A stretch of 64,000 bases of DNA from Zychaea mexicana (lineage: Eukaryota; Mucoromycota; Mucoromycetes; Mucorales; Lichtheimiaceae), in contig NW_026516724.1 of assembly GCF_025766255.1 (NCBI RefSeq), forward strand, positions 186,001-250,000, written 5' to 3'. A program made the translations under genes and the position numbers. This document shows, in pieces, positions 47,233 through 59,000 of the stretch. The notes beneath the pieces are model-generated. The model had not been told where the DNA came from. It made no database searches and saw only the letters and a list, made by a program, of their open reading frames with translations. Position 1 is the stretch's first letter, and every line of letters starts with the position of its first letter.

Positions 47233-48123
47233 ATATCTGCCCTTGGTAAAGATATAAAACTTACTGGTAGGATGGATGGCAAAAATAGAAAAAAAATTGT
47301 TGAATAATATCAATCACATGATATAAAACCTGTCTTCTATATAACCCCTTGACAGCTGATTAAGGCAGCGACCAACTCGATCTTGTTCGCTCAGAATAGT
47401 TTGTAGAAATAGTTCATAATCTATTTCGTTACGAAGGATCGCCCACAAAGCTGAAGGTAATGGTCTCGTGGAGCTTTGTTGTTTTTGTGTCACTGTCACC
47501 TTCAATGGCCTCCTCCTCCTCCTTGTCATTGTCATCCCCATCTTTGCCTTCTTCGTCTCCTTTGTTGCCACTGCTGCTGCCACTGCCACTGCCACTGCTT
47601 GTATTATGATATCCCAGAATGTCATCCCAGCTGCTGATTTCAAGATAGTGTCAGACTTCTTCAAACAGTTGATTGCCTTCTTCTTTGTATGCATTGATAT
47701 GATCGAAACTCTTGTACGATTTCAATCGGTTAGCGAACCAATTAACCGCCACTTGTAGTTTTGGATAGTTTTGTAAGACACATTGCTGAATTGTGTCTAA
47801 AATGCCTTTGGGCAAAGTTTTCTGGCTGTTATGCTTCTTTTGTAACTTGTCAAAATCACTCAAAGTGGCCGCAGCAGTTGGTGATGCGTCCAAAGCTTCT
47901 TCCATCTCCTTGCGAAGATGATACCGGATACCCTCGATGAAAAAGGCAATGATGTCATCCTTGCTGTATTCGGTTCTACGAGTGGTATCTGGCGTTTGTT
48001 TTTCGTCGTTGACATCTGCCAACGTTGCTGCTGATCTTGGTGATGGTGCTGGTGCTTAGAGCTTGACTTTTCTATCCTTGGGTATCTGAATAGTTGAAAT
48101 CAGAGTTTAGATGGTATGCTCTT

Positions 48124-48654
48124 TCAACCAGGCAGTGTAATAACACATGGCACTCCCTTTGCCCTCTCCACGTAGAGAAGGCTAACCTTATGTTCTGGCG
48201 TATTTTGTAGTTCAAACCATTCTCCACGAGTGCTCGAGTAGGAGTCTTGATGATGTAACATAGCCACAGTGTTTTTCCCTGACGGATTTATGATACGTGC
48301 TTGTTTTCTTGTAGAGAAGTAATAGACGCATAAGTCAAAAATCAGAGCTAGTGCCACCAAAAGTGCCAATCCTGTGAGGACGACTCCCTTGCCTTTGACC
48401 TAACGCAAGTACACATCAAAATTCGTGTCGAGGTCGCTATTCAGTATGCTTTTGAGTTTTGAGTTGTTCATCGGTTGCAGGCCGTGTCTCTTGAGTTCTT
48501 TTTTGATTTTGGTCAAGTTTTCAACGCCTGGCACAAAATCATAAAGTTGGTTATAACCGTCGTCTAATCTCTTCTGCGTCAAAGTGGTGGGTTCACGCCG
48601 TAGCTCCTCGTTCATGTAAAAACTGATTTTTGCTGTGTAACTTGCTGTTCTCAT
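48124..48654 (-). CDS. Two unassigned coding-like segments
   Basis: Minus-strand frames at 48400-48654 (M-R-T-A-S-Y-T-A-K-I-S-F-Y, 84 codons) and 48124-48369 look like protein. The second opens with a hydrophobic helix (A-L-L-V-A-L-A-L-I-F-D-L) and then reads A-M-L-H-H-Q-D-S-Y. They lie just upstream of the Fanzor relict on the same strand and have ordinary base composition. I could not join them by splicing. They may be a companion gene or an N-terminal part of the same mobile unit. Confidence 0.35.
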
Positions 48655-48827
48655 TTTTTCAAGTGTTTTAGCTCACTTATAGGAATAAATGCTCGGTACG
48701 ATGAGGATTTGTGGTGGGTTCAGTAGTTGGTATTGTCATTAGAGTATAGAGATTGAGGTAGAAGGCAGACGCGAAAGCAAACCAAGCATGAAGGGGCATT
48801 TTGATAAGGTTGGGAAGCTGCTCACGC

Positions 48828-50615
48828 TATATGAGCATCATTAAGAAATAATAAACTTTAAAGTTAATATCATAAAAAGATATTTCATTATGTAATTATT
48901 AATTATTTTATAATTTCTAATTACTATTAAATCTTTAATTACAAAAAAAAAGTTATTTTTCATAAATGTTTTATCTATAAAGAATATATCCTTAGAAGAT
49001 ACATCATTGTAAATTCTGCCAAGACAAAAACTAAAGCTTCTTATGGAGAATTTAGAACCTTTTTCTCTAGAGAAAAAGAACCACAAAAAGAGTCACTCCA
49101 TAAGTTAAGAACTTACGAGTTTTTTTGAGGTTCAACAATGCTCATATAATAGTAAACCATTATATGAACATCATTGAGGAGCAAGTGATTACCATCACTT
49201 AGAATCCTCATTACTATTCCGGGGATTAAAAGCTAAAGGTTTTTAAAAAGGAAAGGAAAGGTTAAATATTATATATTTTAAGGTTATTTTTTTATAAGAT
49301 ATATCATTTAAATGTTTTATTAATAAAAAGATATAAAAAAGAAAATAAATAACAATAAAAGATAATCATTAAAAGTTTTTTCTATATGTTCAGCTAGGCA
49401 TCCAGCCTAAAGGGACCCTCTATCAGCTTCACAAATATCTTTAAAATAATTATCCTTTAATATTTATCTTTTAAATGTTTTATCTATAAAAGATATAAAA
49501 AAGAAATAAGAAATAATAAGATTTTATCCTATTCCCATTATCCATTTCCATTCCCAAAAAATATTATTATTTTAAAAAGTTAAAAAAAAATATGAAACAA
49601 TAAAAGATTTACCCCTTAAATGTTTCATCCTAAAATATTATATCATTTTAATGTTTAATCATTATATTATATTTTTAACGTATTATTTATGAAAAGTCAA
49701 ATATTTGAAAAGCTTTTTCTTTAACATTAATTTTTTCACATTTAAAAGATAAACCCCAATTATTTTTACTTATATAAAAACCTGTTATTATAAAAGATAC
49801 ATCACATAAAAATGGTTTATCAATATAAAGTTTTAAGTTTTCAGGATTATTATTACATAAAAAAGTTATCTCTTTCTTTAAATCAATTGTTAGTAAAGGT
49901 GAATTCTTTCCCTCAAAGATTCTTGATATAAATTTTTTATTTTTAAATAAAGCATTATCTTTATATTTATTTTTAATATATATTTCTAAATCAATAATAA
50001 AAGATAAAAGTTTATCCAATTTTTCATTAAAGGATTTCTTCATACTTAATTGAAAGTTATAACTATCTTTATCTGTACTTTTATCTTTTAAATATTATAC
50101 CAAAAGGAACCCTTAATAAAGGTATTTTTATTAATAAAGTTTTCTCATTATATTTTATCTTTATAAAATCTTTATCATTAATAAAAGATAAACAATCTAT
50201 GTCTATGTTTTCTATTATAAAGAAAATTCAATTTTAAAGAGTTATGAAAAAAAGTTTATTCTTTAATAATAGACCCTTTTTAAAAAGATATACAATTTCG
50301 GATAAATGTTTAACCATTATAAAGATATATATGAGCATCATTAAGAAATAATAAACTTTAAAGTTAATATCATAAAAAGATATTTCATTATATAATTATT
50401 AATTATTTTATAATTTCTAATTACTATTAAATCTTTAATTACAAAAAAAAAGTATTTTTCATAAATGTTTTATCTATAAAGAATTTATCCTTAGAAGATA
50501 CATCATTGAAAGTTATGCCAAGACAAAAACTAAAGTTTTTTATGGAGAATTTAGAACCTTTTTCTTTAGAGAAAAGTTAAGAACTTACGAGTTTTTTTGA
50601 GGTTCAACAATGCTC
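48828..50615. mobile_element. AT-rich element with ~300-bp direct terminal repeats
   Basis: Copies at 48828-49143 and 50328-50615 are near identical, apart from a ~28-bp deletion in the right copy. Both open TATATGAGCATCATTAAG, and both end near CAACAATGCTC. The ends TGAGCAT and ATGCTCA are inverse to each other, as in LTRs with TG...CA ends. The internal ~1.2 kb is very AT-rich and holds one minus-strand ORF. No reverse transcriptase, integrase or primer-binding site was seen. It could be a miniature LTR (TRIM-type) element or two related AT-rich MITEs around a spacer. Confidence 0.6.
49687..50043 (-). CDS. AT-rich hypothetical ORF inside the terminal-repeat element
   Basis: A 118-codon frame, Lys/Phe/Ile/Asn-rich, starts M-K-K-S-F-N-E-K-L-D-K. 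No domain recognised. It ends just before a poly-AT region. Confidence 0.35.
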   Translation of the reverse strand: MKKSFNEKLDKLLSFIIDLEIYIKNKYKDNALFKNKKFISRIFEGKNSPLLTIDLKKEITFLCNNNPENLKLYIDKPFLCDVSFIITGFYISKNNWGLSFKCEKINVKEKAFQIFDFS

Positions 50616-50619
50616 TATG

Positions 50620-53600
50620 GTTGGGTTCTGATTGGTCCACTTTTTTTATGCAGCAAAACGTGCCACAACAATGCAAACAGTACTCGCTTTCTTTTTTGAT
50701 CAAAATCTTAGTACTTGCGATGAAAAGCAAGAATTTTAAAGATGAAAATAGTAGCTGTTATATACTCCAGAAGGTGAAGACAGCAGTAAATGCTAATGAA
50801 AAAGGTGGACATATTGGTATTATTATTCTGTCAGTTGTTGTCTTTACTGCTGCTTTTGAGTTTACAGCCATTGATGCCTGCTTAAAAGTTATCGAACACG
50901 TGTTAGTTTTCATGTTTATTGTGAATAAAATCCGCTTCCGACCACGCGGTGGATCAGGAATGGGGCGTTCTGTATCATACGTGGGAATAATTTATTAACG
51001 AATGAAGGGTTTGAATTGAGTGTGATCGGATTAACCATCGATGTAAGAAGTGTCTAGAAATTGAGATATATGATCTTTGAAACGATCGATTATGGTGTAC
51101 TGGTGGTGAAGAAGAAGTTACGGAGAAGAAGGGGATTGTTGGATGGTGTTCAGAATTAAAATCATGCACTGAGCATGTTGCAGTAAACGCCGGGCATGAT
51201 GGTCTTGCGATTCTGTGATAGGATGGAGGTTCGCTTGAACGCCGGCGCTGTGTGTAAGGGAAGGTGATGGGGAGGTTGTTTGGACAGCCTTGCTGATAGT
51301 CCGTGGTGGTGATGGTGGAGTAGATTGAGGTTGAGACGGAATGCTGTTGGCGGAAGCGGTGGCTCTTGCAATGTGACAACAACTGGAGGTGTCTGCGTCT
51401 AATACGGATGAAAAAGTGTATAACTTAGGTGTTATATTGGCGATGTCAGTTGTTGGACGTGTAAAACCTTCGAAAAAAAGGTCCAGAAGTCACTGTGTTC
51501 GTCTTGGTGGACCAATAATTGCAAGTCACCCCAGGACAAAGTAGGTTGAGAGTACTTTTTGATGTAGTAAGGGTCGTTGCGTAAGCGTTAGGTTTTGCAA
51601 AGGTGTTCTTTTGAGGAGTTACTGGCACACTAAGAAAACATTTAGGCTGTGAGAGTTATGTGGGTTTTTGAAGTCGACTCTTTGTTTGGAAGGTGGAATG
51701 TCGTCCTATGTAAAGAAAGTTAAAAGATGGAAAAAGTTTCGTTGAAACACTTGAAGGCGTGCTATACTCCGAATATCTACGTTATAGGCAAGGGTCTTTG
51801 GTGAGAGAATAATTACATGAATGGTGCACTATTGGAGCTGTAAATTGTTTTGGTTGAAACAACGATAAGCACGCATGGGACTAGCTAGTGTAGATGTGGT
51901 GGCGTAACGGTTTATTGTAATTTTGATTGGAAGAAGCTCAGCGAGAGAAACGAAACCACAAGGGTAAACGATGAATGAATAACGACATTTAAGTGCCAGC
52001 GTTTGATATTGTGATAGAACGGGAAACAAAAATTTGGGCGAGTTGTGTGTTGGATGCTGAAAGTGCTGCATATCTCAAACATAAATGCTTTTTATCGCAA
52101 CATTTCAAGAAAATGATTATCTGTTATTGTGCGCTGTGTCACCTCTTTCCATTCTTGTGGCCTCAGCATCAGTAGGTATTTCCGTTTTGTGCGTCAAAAT
52201 TTCATAACACGATTCTGTCTTTCAGCAATAAACAAGTCAACATGACATTGGAAACGCTAACATGAAATCTTGTAAAAACAAATTCTTTATTGATCTCTCT
52301 ACCCACAGTCTTCTTTTTAAAAACAAGAGAGGAAAAAGGATGTAGGGCCGGCCATTATTTTTTTACCTGCAGTGACTAAGGTATACCATCATGGTAACAA
52401 TTGACTACTTAATTGTTTTATTTTTATTTTTTTGACGTAATACAATATTACGAATTCGAAAAGATGTTGGATGCAGTGCATCATAACAAATGAACATGCT
52501 CAATACACCAATGCAGTTCCAGTTTACTCCTTCCCTGACATTTGAAATTCATTTCTATTAAATCACCGAAAGGTGTGATGGACAGACAGACAAACCAATT
52601 TCTAAAGGCGTTTTTTACACTCCGTTATAGCACGCCTAAAAAGTGACTCAAGAAATCCGCCTCTCCAGATTCATTCACGTACACACTCAACACGCACCTT
52701 ATAACAAATTATTGAGAAATGATACTTACTCCAGATTAGATCCGCGCCCTATGATACTGCCAAAGAGTAGTGACATTAGACCCCAGGAAACCAAACACAA
52801 AAGCTTTAGAAATATCATATATTAGGCTCTATCATTGCGCGGCCAAAGTAAATATGTATGAAAGAGAGAGAAAACTATACAAGAGGATAAGTCGAATAAA
52901 GAATATATACCAAAGGTCAATGGAATTCTATAAGCTGATGTACAGTAGAGTATGATAATGGCAAATACAATAGATGTAGATACAATAGACATAGGGTAAA
53001 TGATGTACATCTATAACAAACAACCGCACGAAACCTTCTATACAATTTACCAGTATATACACGCCCTCATGAACCAGTATCTCGGTTGTTCAAAGGTACT
53101 GACTACTGTCTCTTCCCGTATACAGACAAGGCTGTAAAAAAAACGAGATAACAAAACCATCAGAAAGCTCCTAGACGGAAAGAAAAGATACCAGTACTTT
53201 AGAATGCTGCGCACTCTCCTGTACACATATTCGACACGTCAGTCCAATCCATTTCCATCCTTGCTTACTCTCTGCCTCCACGTTCATGGTATATACCTAC
53301 ATACTGCTAGTTGAACATGTTGGATGGAAATATTCGAGACCCTTAGTGGTGACACGTCACTCAAGAGAGCCTTTTTGGTAGAAAAGATATTGAAAAGCTG
53401 CTACACCGGATCCAGGCGTTTGACATGTTAGAACCTTTTTTAACCCGCCCACGCTCGAAGTTGCTTTACATTATTTGCTAAGCTATGCTCAAAGAAATTC
53501 ACATAAATCATTACGATTGACGGTAGTTGGTATGTATATTCAATGCTTAAAGCAAAAGCTCCTGTTACATCTTATCTGCTCTAGCATCTACACTACTTTG

Positions 53601-54425
53601 ACGCATCATGTCCACGAGTTGCAACAATGATATGATAACAGCAACGAAGGTATCTTATGTTTTACTGATTCGATTTAGTGCATCTAGTGCTGTTGCAGAA
53701 ATATTCTTCTTTTGACTTTAAGCTCAAATATCATTTTGGCAGTTGTTGGTCTACTCACTTTGTTACCAATGCCGCATAATGCAGCTAAATTTTAGATTAG
53801 CGACACATATACTTGCAAGGCTCCTTCCTATTTAGATTCTCCATAACATGCTGCAGCATGGCATTAATCGCTTATACTTCTTTGTTAGCATGTAGACAAA
53901 GTAAAGAATCCGTTGTATGTCTGTACTGTGAGCAAAATTGCGCTTCGTGTATTAAAATAACTTACTAGAAATCCAATCGGTCTTGGCAACGAAAGTTATA
54001 AAAAAACCTAACTGTAAATATATGTGTGTGTGCATGTGCTTTCTTGATTTTCGACATGTTGAGTATTGGCTCACTAATCGTTTCCCTTTGTTCACCAGGC
54101 TTTTTTATTCGATGCGGGTTTATTTTTTCCGACGTGCATTTCTCGCCTTGTATTTGGAAATTTGATATATTAGGAGGTATCATACAGTCGGCACAAATTT
54201 AGGCACAGCTTCATCTTAAATTCAGCTATCACTGGCCACATGTTAATAATGACCAATGGGTCGGTGTCTTGCTTGATGCGCCGTAGTAGGAGAAGGCATC
54301 CTAACATATCAGTACCCATGGTGTTCCGTGCTTGATTTTGCCGTCGCGTTCACTGCCATTTGTCAAGTATTTCACCGCCAAACAGGGGTTTAAAATACAG
54401 TAGTCAAATTGGTTTGGTGTTGAGC
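50620..54425. other. Stretch without a supported gene
   Basis: Frames at 50597-50998 (+) and 50975-51628 (-) include His/Pro/Ser-rich pieces that could be decayed exons, but no spliced model works. Between 52640 and 53480 the TACTTAC and GACACGTCA words seen in the 6.75-8.7 kb region recur. Nothing else was recognised. Confidence 0.35.
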
Positions 54426-54430
54426 CGTTT

Positions 54431-54440
<10 letters not shown>
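54426..54440 (+). repeat. 15-bp target-site duplication, left copy
   Basis: CGTTTGCATTGTTGT precedes the LINE and recurs at 60202-60216 directly after its terminal A-run. Confidence 0.9.
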
Positions 54441-54467
<27 letters not shown>

Positions 54468-54472
54468 CGGAC

Positions 54473-55999
54473 ATGGCTCTTTCCGCTATTGATCACGACC
54501 AGCCAGACAATGGCTCTGGCACTCAACCGCCCACCTCCTCACAACATCAACCGCTCCCAGTGCCTCGTCTCACCTATGCGCGAGTCGCTCAAAAGCATCG
54601 TCAATCCTTGATGCGACAAGAACACGACACGATCGTTACCCCTGATGGAACTGACGCCCAAAAGACAACGCGTGTAATCTACTCCAACGTATATCGAGTA
54701 GGCGGCTCCCCTGCTTCAGCAAAGAGTGTCTTCTTCGATCTGAGTAGCCGCACTGAACCACTAGGCAAACTGATGACACTTCTCGCCCGTACGTTCCCAT
54801 CCAACTGCGGTGGTCAACCTGTTCGAGAGGGTCCTCGTGTTTTGGCAGAGCTATACTTTGAGAACGAGGAGGACATCCATAATACGATTTCCACTGGAAT
54901 TACCTTCAAGAATGGGGTCATTATCAAACCTTGTTTGGCCCTATCCTCCGAGGCCAAAGTCACCAAGGTGCGTCTGTCCAAGTTGCCCTTCATGAACCCT
55001 AGCAAACTACTTGAAGGCATCACTAATAGCATGAGCATTTACGGTCGAGTGTTAGACTGTGGTATTTACCGCGATGCCTCCTCAGGCCTTTTCATGGGCA
55101 ATGGATTTGCAGTTCTTGATCGGCAAACAATCGAAGGCGCACAACCATTTAGCGCAATGTCACACGTAATTTCTTGGCTTACCACCGACGACTATTTCTA
55201 CGCAACTTGGGCTGCCATGCCGTTACACTGTGCCCGGTGTCACAAACCCGACCACCACGTTCGTATTTGCCCTTCCAACCCGCGCAACTATCGCACCTGC
55301 TGGACATGTGGTAAAGTCGGACACATCTCTGTGAATTGCCCAAACGCCAGCGACCATGTCCAAGGAAACAAAAGTAATGCAGGCACCAAGCGACGCCGTA
55401 TTCGTAACTCTGGCAATGCGGGTCTGTCCTCTCCAGCCTCAGCAGGGGTAACTGAGCATAGTTCCAATGTCTCACAACATGTGGAAGAGACACCAGCTCG
55501 TGAAACCTCACCAACAAACGAGCAACAACCAAACGAGCAACAACATCGAACCGACCATGACGACTACGGATCGACCGCCTCCGATGACAACGATTCGACC
55601 GCCTCTGACGACAACGAATCGACAGCCCCCGTCGCCAGCACCGACACAGACGATGAGGACATGGCAATTGTGGATGAATTAGAGGCGAATGACGTGTCCA
55701 CCGAACGACCTGCTGCCACTGCCGAGACGGTTGCCGCGGCGCTTCACTCAGTCTTCACCGAAAAGCAAACTACGCCTAACAGTTTCCAGCACATGCTCCA
55801 GCTCGCACAAGAAACACAAATCACTCCAGTGTGGCACACCAGCTATCCCCTCACGGATAACGACAGAGAACATCTCGCGGGCTTACCCGAAGAGGAACAA
55901 AAATTGGCAGCTATGATATTGCGTCTACGCTTCCCGAAATCGAGACAGTGCCTGCGAACAAACAAGCCCTTGAGACTTATACAAGAAGTGGCAGATTAG
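54473..55999 (+). CDS. LINE ORF1 (Gag-like, zinc knuckles)
   Basis: The frame opens upstream through the (TTG)n run, but the first ATG is 54473, giving 508 residues (M-A-L-S-A-I-D-H-D-Q). ORF1 proteins bind the element RNA and form the retrotransposition particle. Two CCHC-type knuckles lie at about 252-290: C-A-R-C-H-K-P-D-H-H-V-R-I-C and C-W-T-C-G-K-V-G-H-I-S-V-N-C. A Ser/Asp/Glu-rich region with repeated S-T-A-S-D-D-N follows. The stop TAG is at 55997-55999. A -1 frame stays open from about 55915 to a TAA at 56086-56088, so the original C-terminus may have differed. Confidence 0.9.
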   Translation: MALSAIDHDQPDNGSGTQPPTSSQHQPLPVPRLTYARVAQKHRQSLMRQEHDTIVTPDGTDAQKTTRVIYSNVYRVGGSPASAKSVFFDLSSRTEPLGKLMTLLARTFPSNCGGQPVREGPRVLAELYFENEEDIHNTISTGITFKNGVIIKPCLALSSEAKVTKVRLSKLPFMNPSKLLEGITNSMSIYGRVLDCGIYRDASSGLFMGNGFAVLDRQTIEGAQPFSAMSHVISWLTTDDYFYATWAAMPLHCARCHKPDHHVRICPSNPRNYRTCWTCGKVGHISVNCPNASDHVQGNKSNAGTKRRRIRNSGNAGLSSPASAGVTEHSSNVSQHVEETPARETSPTNEQQPNEQQHRTDHDDYGSTASDDNDSTASDDNESTAPVASTDTDDEDMAIVDELEANDVSTERPAATAETVAAALHSVFTEKQTTPNSFQHMLQLAQETQITPVWHTSYPLTDNDREHLAGLPEEEQKLAAMILRLRFPKSRQCLRTNKPLRLIQEVAD

Positions 56000-56096
56000 T
56001 CAAGCCGACCGAAAAAGCTATACGCAGTAAGACCGGGTCATCATCCAACAAAAAGAAGATGACCCGCAAAAATACGTATCAAAATTAATTATCATC

Positions 56097-59000
56097 ATGA
56101 CATCCCATCAGATCCTCAAATTGTGCTCTTTAAATTGTAATAGCCTACGCAAAACTCATAACCCTGACGCACGGTCCTCACTTATTCGGTACCTGCGTCA
56201 ACAACAACCACAACTACTATCACTACAAGAAACCAATGCTTCTTCAGAAGACATTGTAAATTCATTCGACTTTCAATTCAGACCAGCAGTTAGCCTTTGG
56301 ACTAGTCGCTGCGGCCTCCTTTCATTATCACCTGACATCACCATCACCAAGATCCATATCGACCTGGCGGATAATACGGAGCGGATCATTTTTGCTCATG
56401 TCCAATCCGTTTCCAGCACTTTTACACCATTCTATTTTCTCGTCATTTATGCACCAGCCACATCATCAATCCGTGAGCGACACACCTTCTACGACCAACT
56501 ACTCGCATCACCTATTTTCAACAACCCTGACTCTAACTATCTTGACCGACTTATCATTGCCGGCGATTTCAACTACAACAGTCACCGAGCCGATCATCAT
56601 AACCGAGTGCCTGCGGCTTGGCGCGCAGTTATTCAAAACAATTTTCTTGACTGCATAACGGATCCAGATGCGACATCACCACTACCCACCTACCGCCATG
56701 GGGATCTGTATCATTCCACACTCGACTACATATATGCTACGTATTCCCTACGCCCTCATATTACACGTGCTGACGTGCAAAAACTATGTAGAGCCTGGTC
56801 CGATCACAGCTTGTTGACTGCCTTTATTGATCTTGGTGAAAGCCCTCGCGGTAAAGGGTACTGGCGCGGTAACCCCAACTTCACCCGTATCAAAGAGTTT
56901 CGACAAGACCTAGCACGGCTGCTATCACGACTGCGCCCTAACCTACAGGCCAATGGTACAATCCAAGAACAATGGGACTGCCTGAAGGATGAATTGAAGC
57001 GTTTCATGCAACAGTTTGGACGCCAACGTGCTGACTGGCGGGACCAGCAACTCAAGGCCCTACAAACTAAGCGCAACCGCCTCCTCCGTGCAAATCCGCC
57101 CCCTGCAATACTGGAAATGCACTTGCCTCGAGTAGAGCGACAAATCGAAATCATCCAGCAAGAGATGGTTGACACAGCTGCACTTCGTGCTAACGTACGG
57201 TGGAGAGAACAAGGGGAAGTATCGGCTGGCTACTTAAAACGTACTGCCACCACTCGTCAGACACAGCGCCTGATCCTAGCACTGCAACAACCCCACACTA
57301 ATAATTTGGCAACAACACCAACCTCTTTACAAGCAGCGGCCCGGGCGTTCTATCAGGATTTATATACTGCCGACCCAGTGGATCAAGACTCGATGGCCTA
57401 CCTTTTGGATGAGCTTCCCACAGCCTGCACTATCACGGAATCTGCCTGTGAGTTGCTCACTGCTGCATTTTCCGCTGAGGATCTTATCAGTGGCGCCAGA
57501 CGGGCACCAAGTAAAAGTAGCCCTGGCCTCGATGGCCTTCCATATGCAATCTGGTACTTGGTTTTTCAGCACCCGGACTACCAGGAGCTTGCTCGCTCCG
57601 TGTACAATGCTGCCCTACAGGATGCAGTGTTCCCCGCATCTTGGAATGACACTGCAGTAACCCTGCTTCCCAAAAAGGGCGATTTGACGACCTTACGCAA
57701 TTGGAGGCCTATATCTTTGATCAATACGGACGCTAAAATATTCACTCGGCTATTGAACTCGCGCCTTATTCAAGCGGCTGATCCACTCATCAATGAATTT
57801 CAAACTGGATTCTTGCCAGGCCGGTTCATAGCCAACAATGGTATGTTGGTGAAACTGGCAATGGAACAAGCGCGCAACGATCCAGCTAGCAATCATATCG
57901 CTTTACAATTAGATGCCGAGAAGGCCTATGACCGCGTTAACCCAACGTATCTTCGCCAAGTCATGGTTCGTTTTGGTTTTCCCGAGAGGGTCATCAACTC
58001 CATCTGTACTCTGTTTTTCTCGACCCGCATACATCTCAACATCAATGGGCATGTGACGGATCCTTTCATCCAAGGACGTGGTCTCCGGCAGGGGGATCCT
58101 ATGTCGCCTATCCTTTTTAATCTTGCTCTCGAACCACTCCTCCGCCGCATTATACATGATACGTCTTTTCATGGCTTTCAACCAGCATCTAGTCAAACAA
58201 TCACCACTCTTTTGCCACCAGCACCACTCAAAGTCCTCGCGTACGCAGATGATGTGTTCGTATTCCTCGCTTCACCTCAAGATTTGGAACGTCTGCGCCT
58301 CCATTTACACCATTATCAGGCCGCATCAAACGCACGGATGAACGCTCACAAAACTCAAGCCATATCGCTCTGTGGTAGGCCGCTTCCAGATTGGGCTCCT
58401 ATCCTCGATAGGGCGGGCTATCCTCCATGCCACACTCGTGCTGATGACAACCCGGTAATTTACCTCGGCTACCCACTAGCATCATCCCAACATCAACTAC
58501 ACACGTTTCTAGAGCAGATATTGGTCAAGATACGGTCGGCCTGCCAGCTACACTCGCAACGCCAACTATCTATTCGCGGCCGCGCTACAGTACTAAACTC
58601 ATTGATATTATCGAAGCTATGGCACGTACTACGACTCGTCGGTGCTGCGCCTTCATCCTTCTTCAGGAAATTACGCTCAATATGTGGCCAATTCCTCATG
58701 ACGCGCATGTTCCCTCGTATCAGCTTCGAGAACCTTTGCCAGCCGCGCAGCCATGGCGGGGTGGGCATTTTGAATCCTCTGCTCCAACAGTCAGCTTTAC
58801 AACTGCGATGGTTGGAACCGCTCTTTGACCAAGACTCAACTACAGCAACATATCTCACCACCTGCCTCTGGCACCACCTTGTGGTCTCGTCTGGTGCCTC
58901 AATCGACCCCCGCTTTACTCTGGTTTTTCCCGGTTTACGTGGTCCAGATGCAAGGGATTCGGGCACTGTCGGCTATCTGCTGTATCGAGCTATTGACCAA

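Larger units (their letters stand above)
45890..47300 (+). mobile_element. AT-rich Merlin/ISXO2-like element
   Basis: An abrupt shift to very AT-rich DNA marks both edges. Inside are a decayed ISXO2-type transposase and a second ORF at 46951-47232. The borders are approximate; convincing terminal inverted repeats were not found. The composition differs sharply from the surrounding Fanzor exons, which suggests a source with a very AT-rich genome. Confidence 0.65.
42305..48060 (-). pseudogene. Fanzor (TnpB-like RNA-guided nuclease) gene, degenerate
   Basis: The catalytic half is one open frame of 273 codons, 43126-42305. It shows RuvC-I (G-I-D-P-G, Asp7), RuvC-II (T-D-E-Y-R-S-S, Glu177) with zinc cysteines 184/187/212/217, and RuvC-III (F-N-R-D-A-V-G-G-F-N-I, Asp228). 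This triad with an interposed zinc finger is the Fanzor/TnpB signature. Upstream, related coding blocks lie at 43210-44469, 44728-45255, 45600-45890 and 47330-48057. They are broken by a frame change near 43385, a TAA near 44529, a frame change near 45065, a TAA near 45720 and a frame change near 47660. AT-rich elements split them at 45282-45583 and about 45890-47300. An intron fits from about 43262 down to about 43177. The island as a whole looks dead, but the nuclease core is intact. Confidence 0.8.

Noticed and set aside
50975..51628. Minus-strand His/Pro/Ser-rich frames as a gene
   Set aside because: No start, splice set or domain could be fitted; they are kept only as possible decayed exons in the stretch description.
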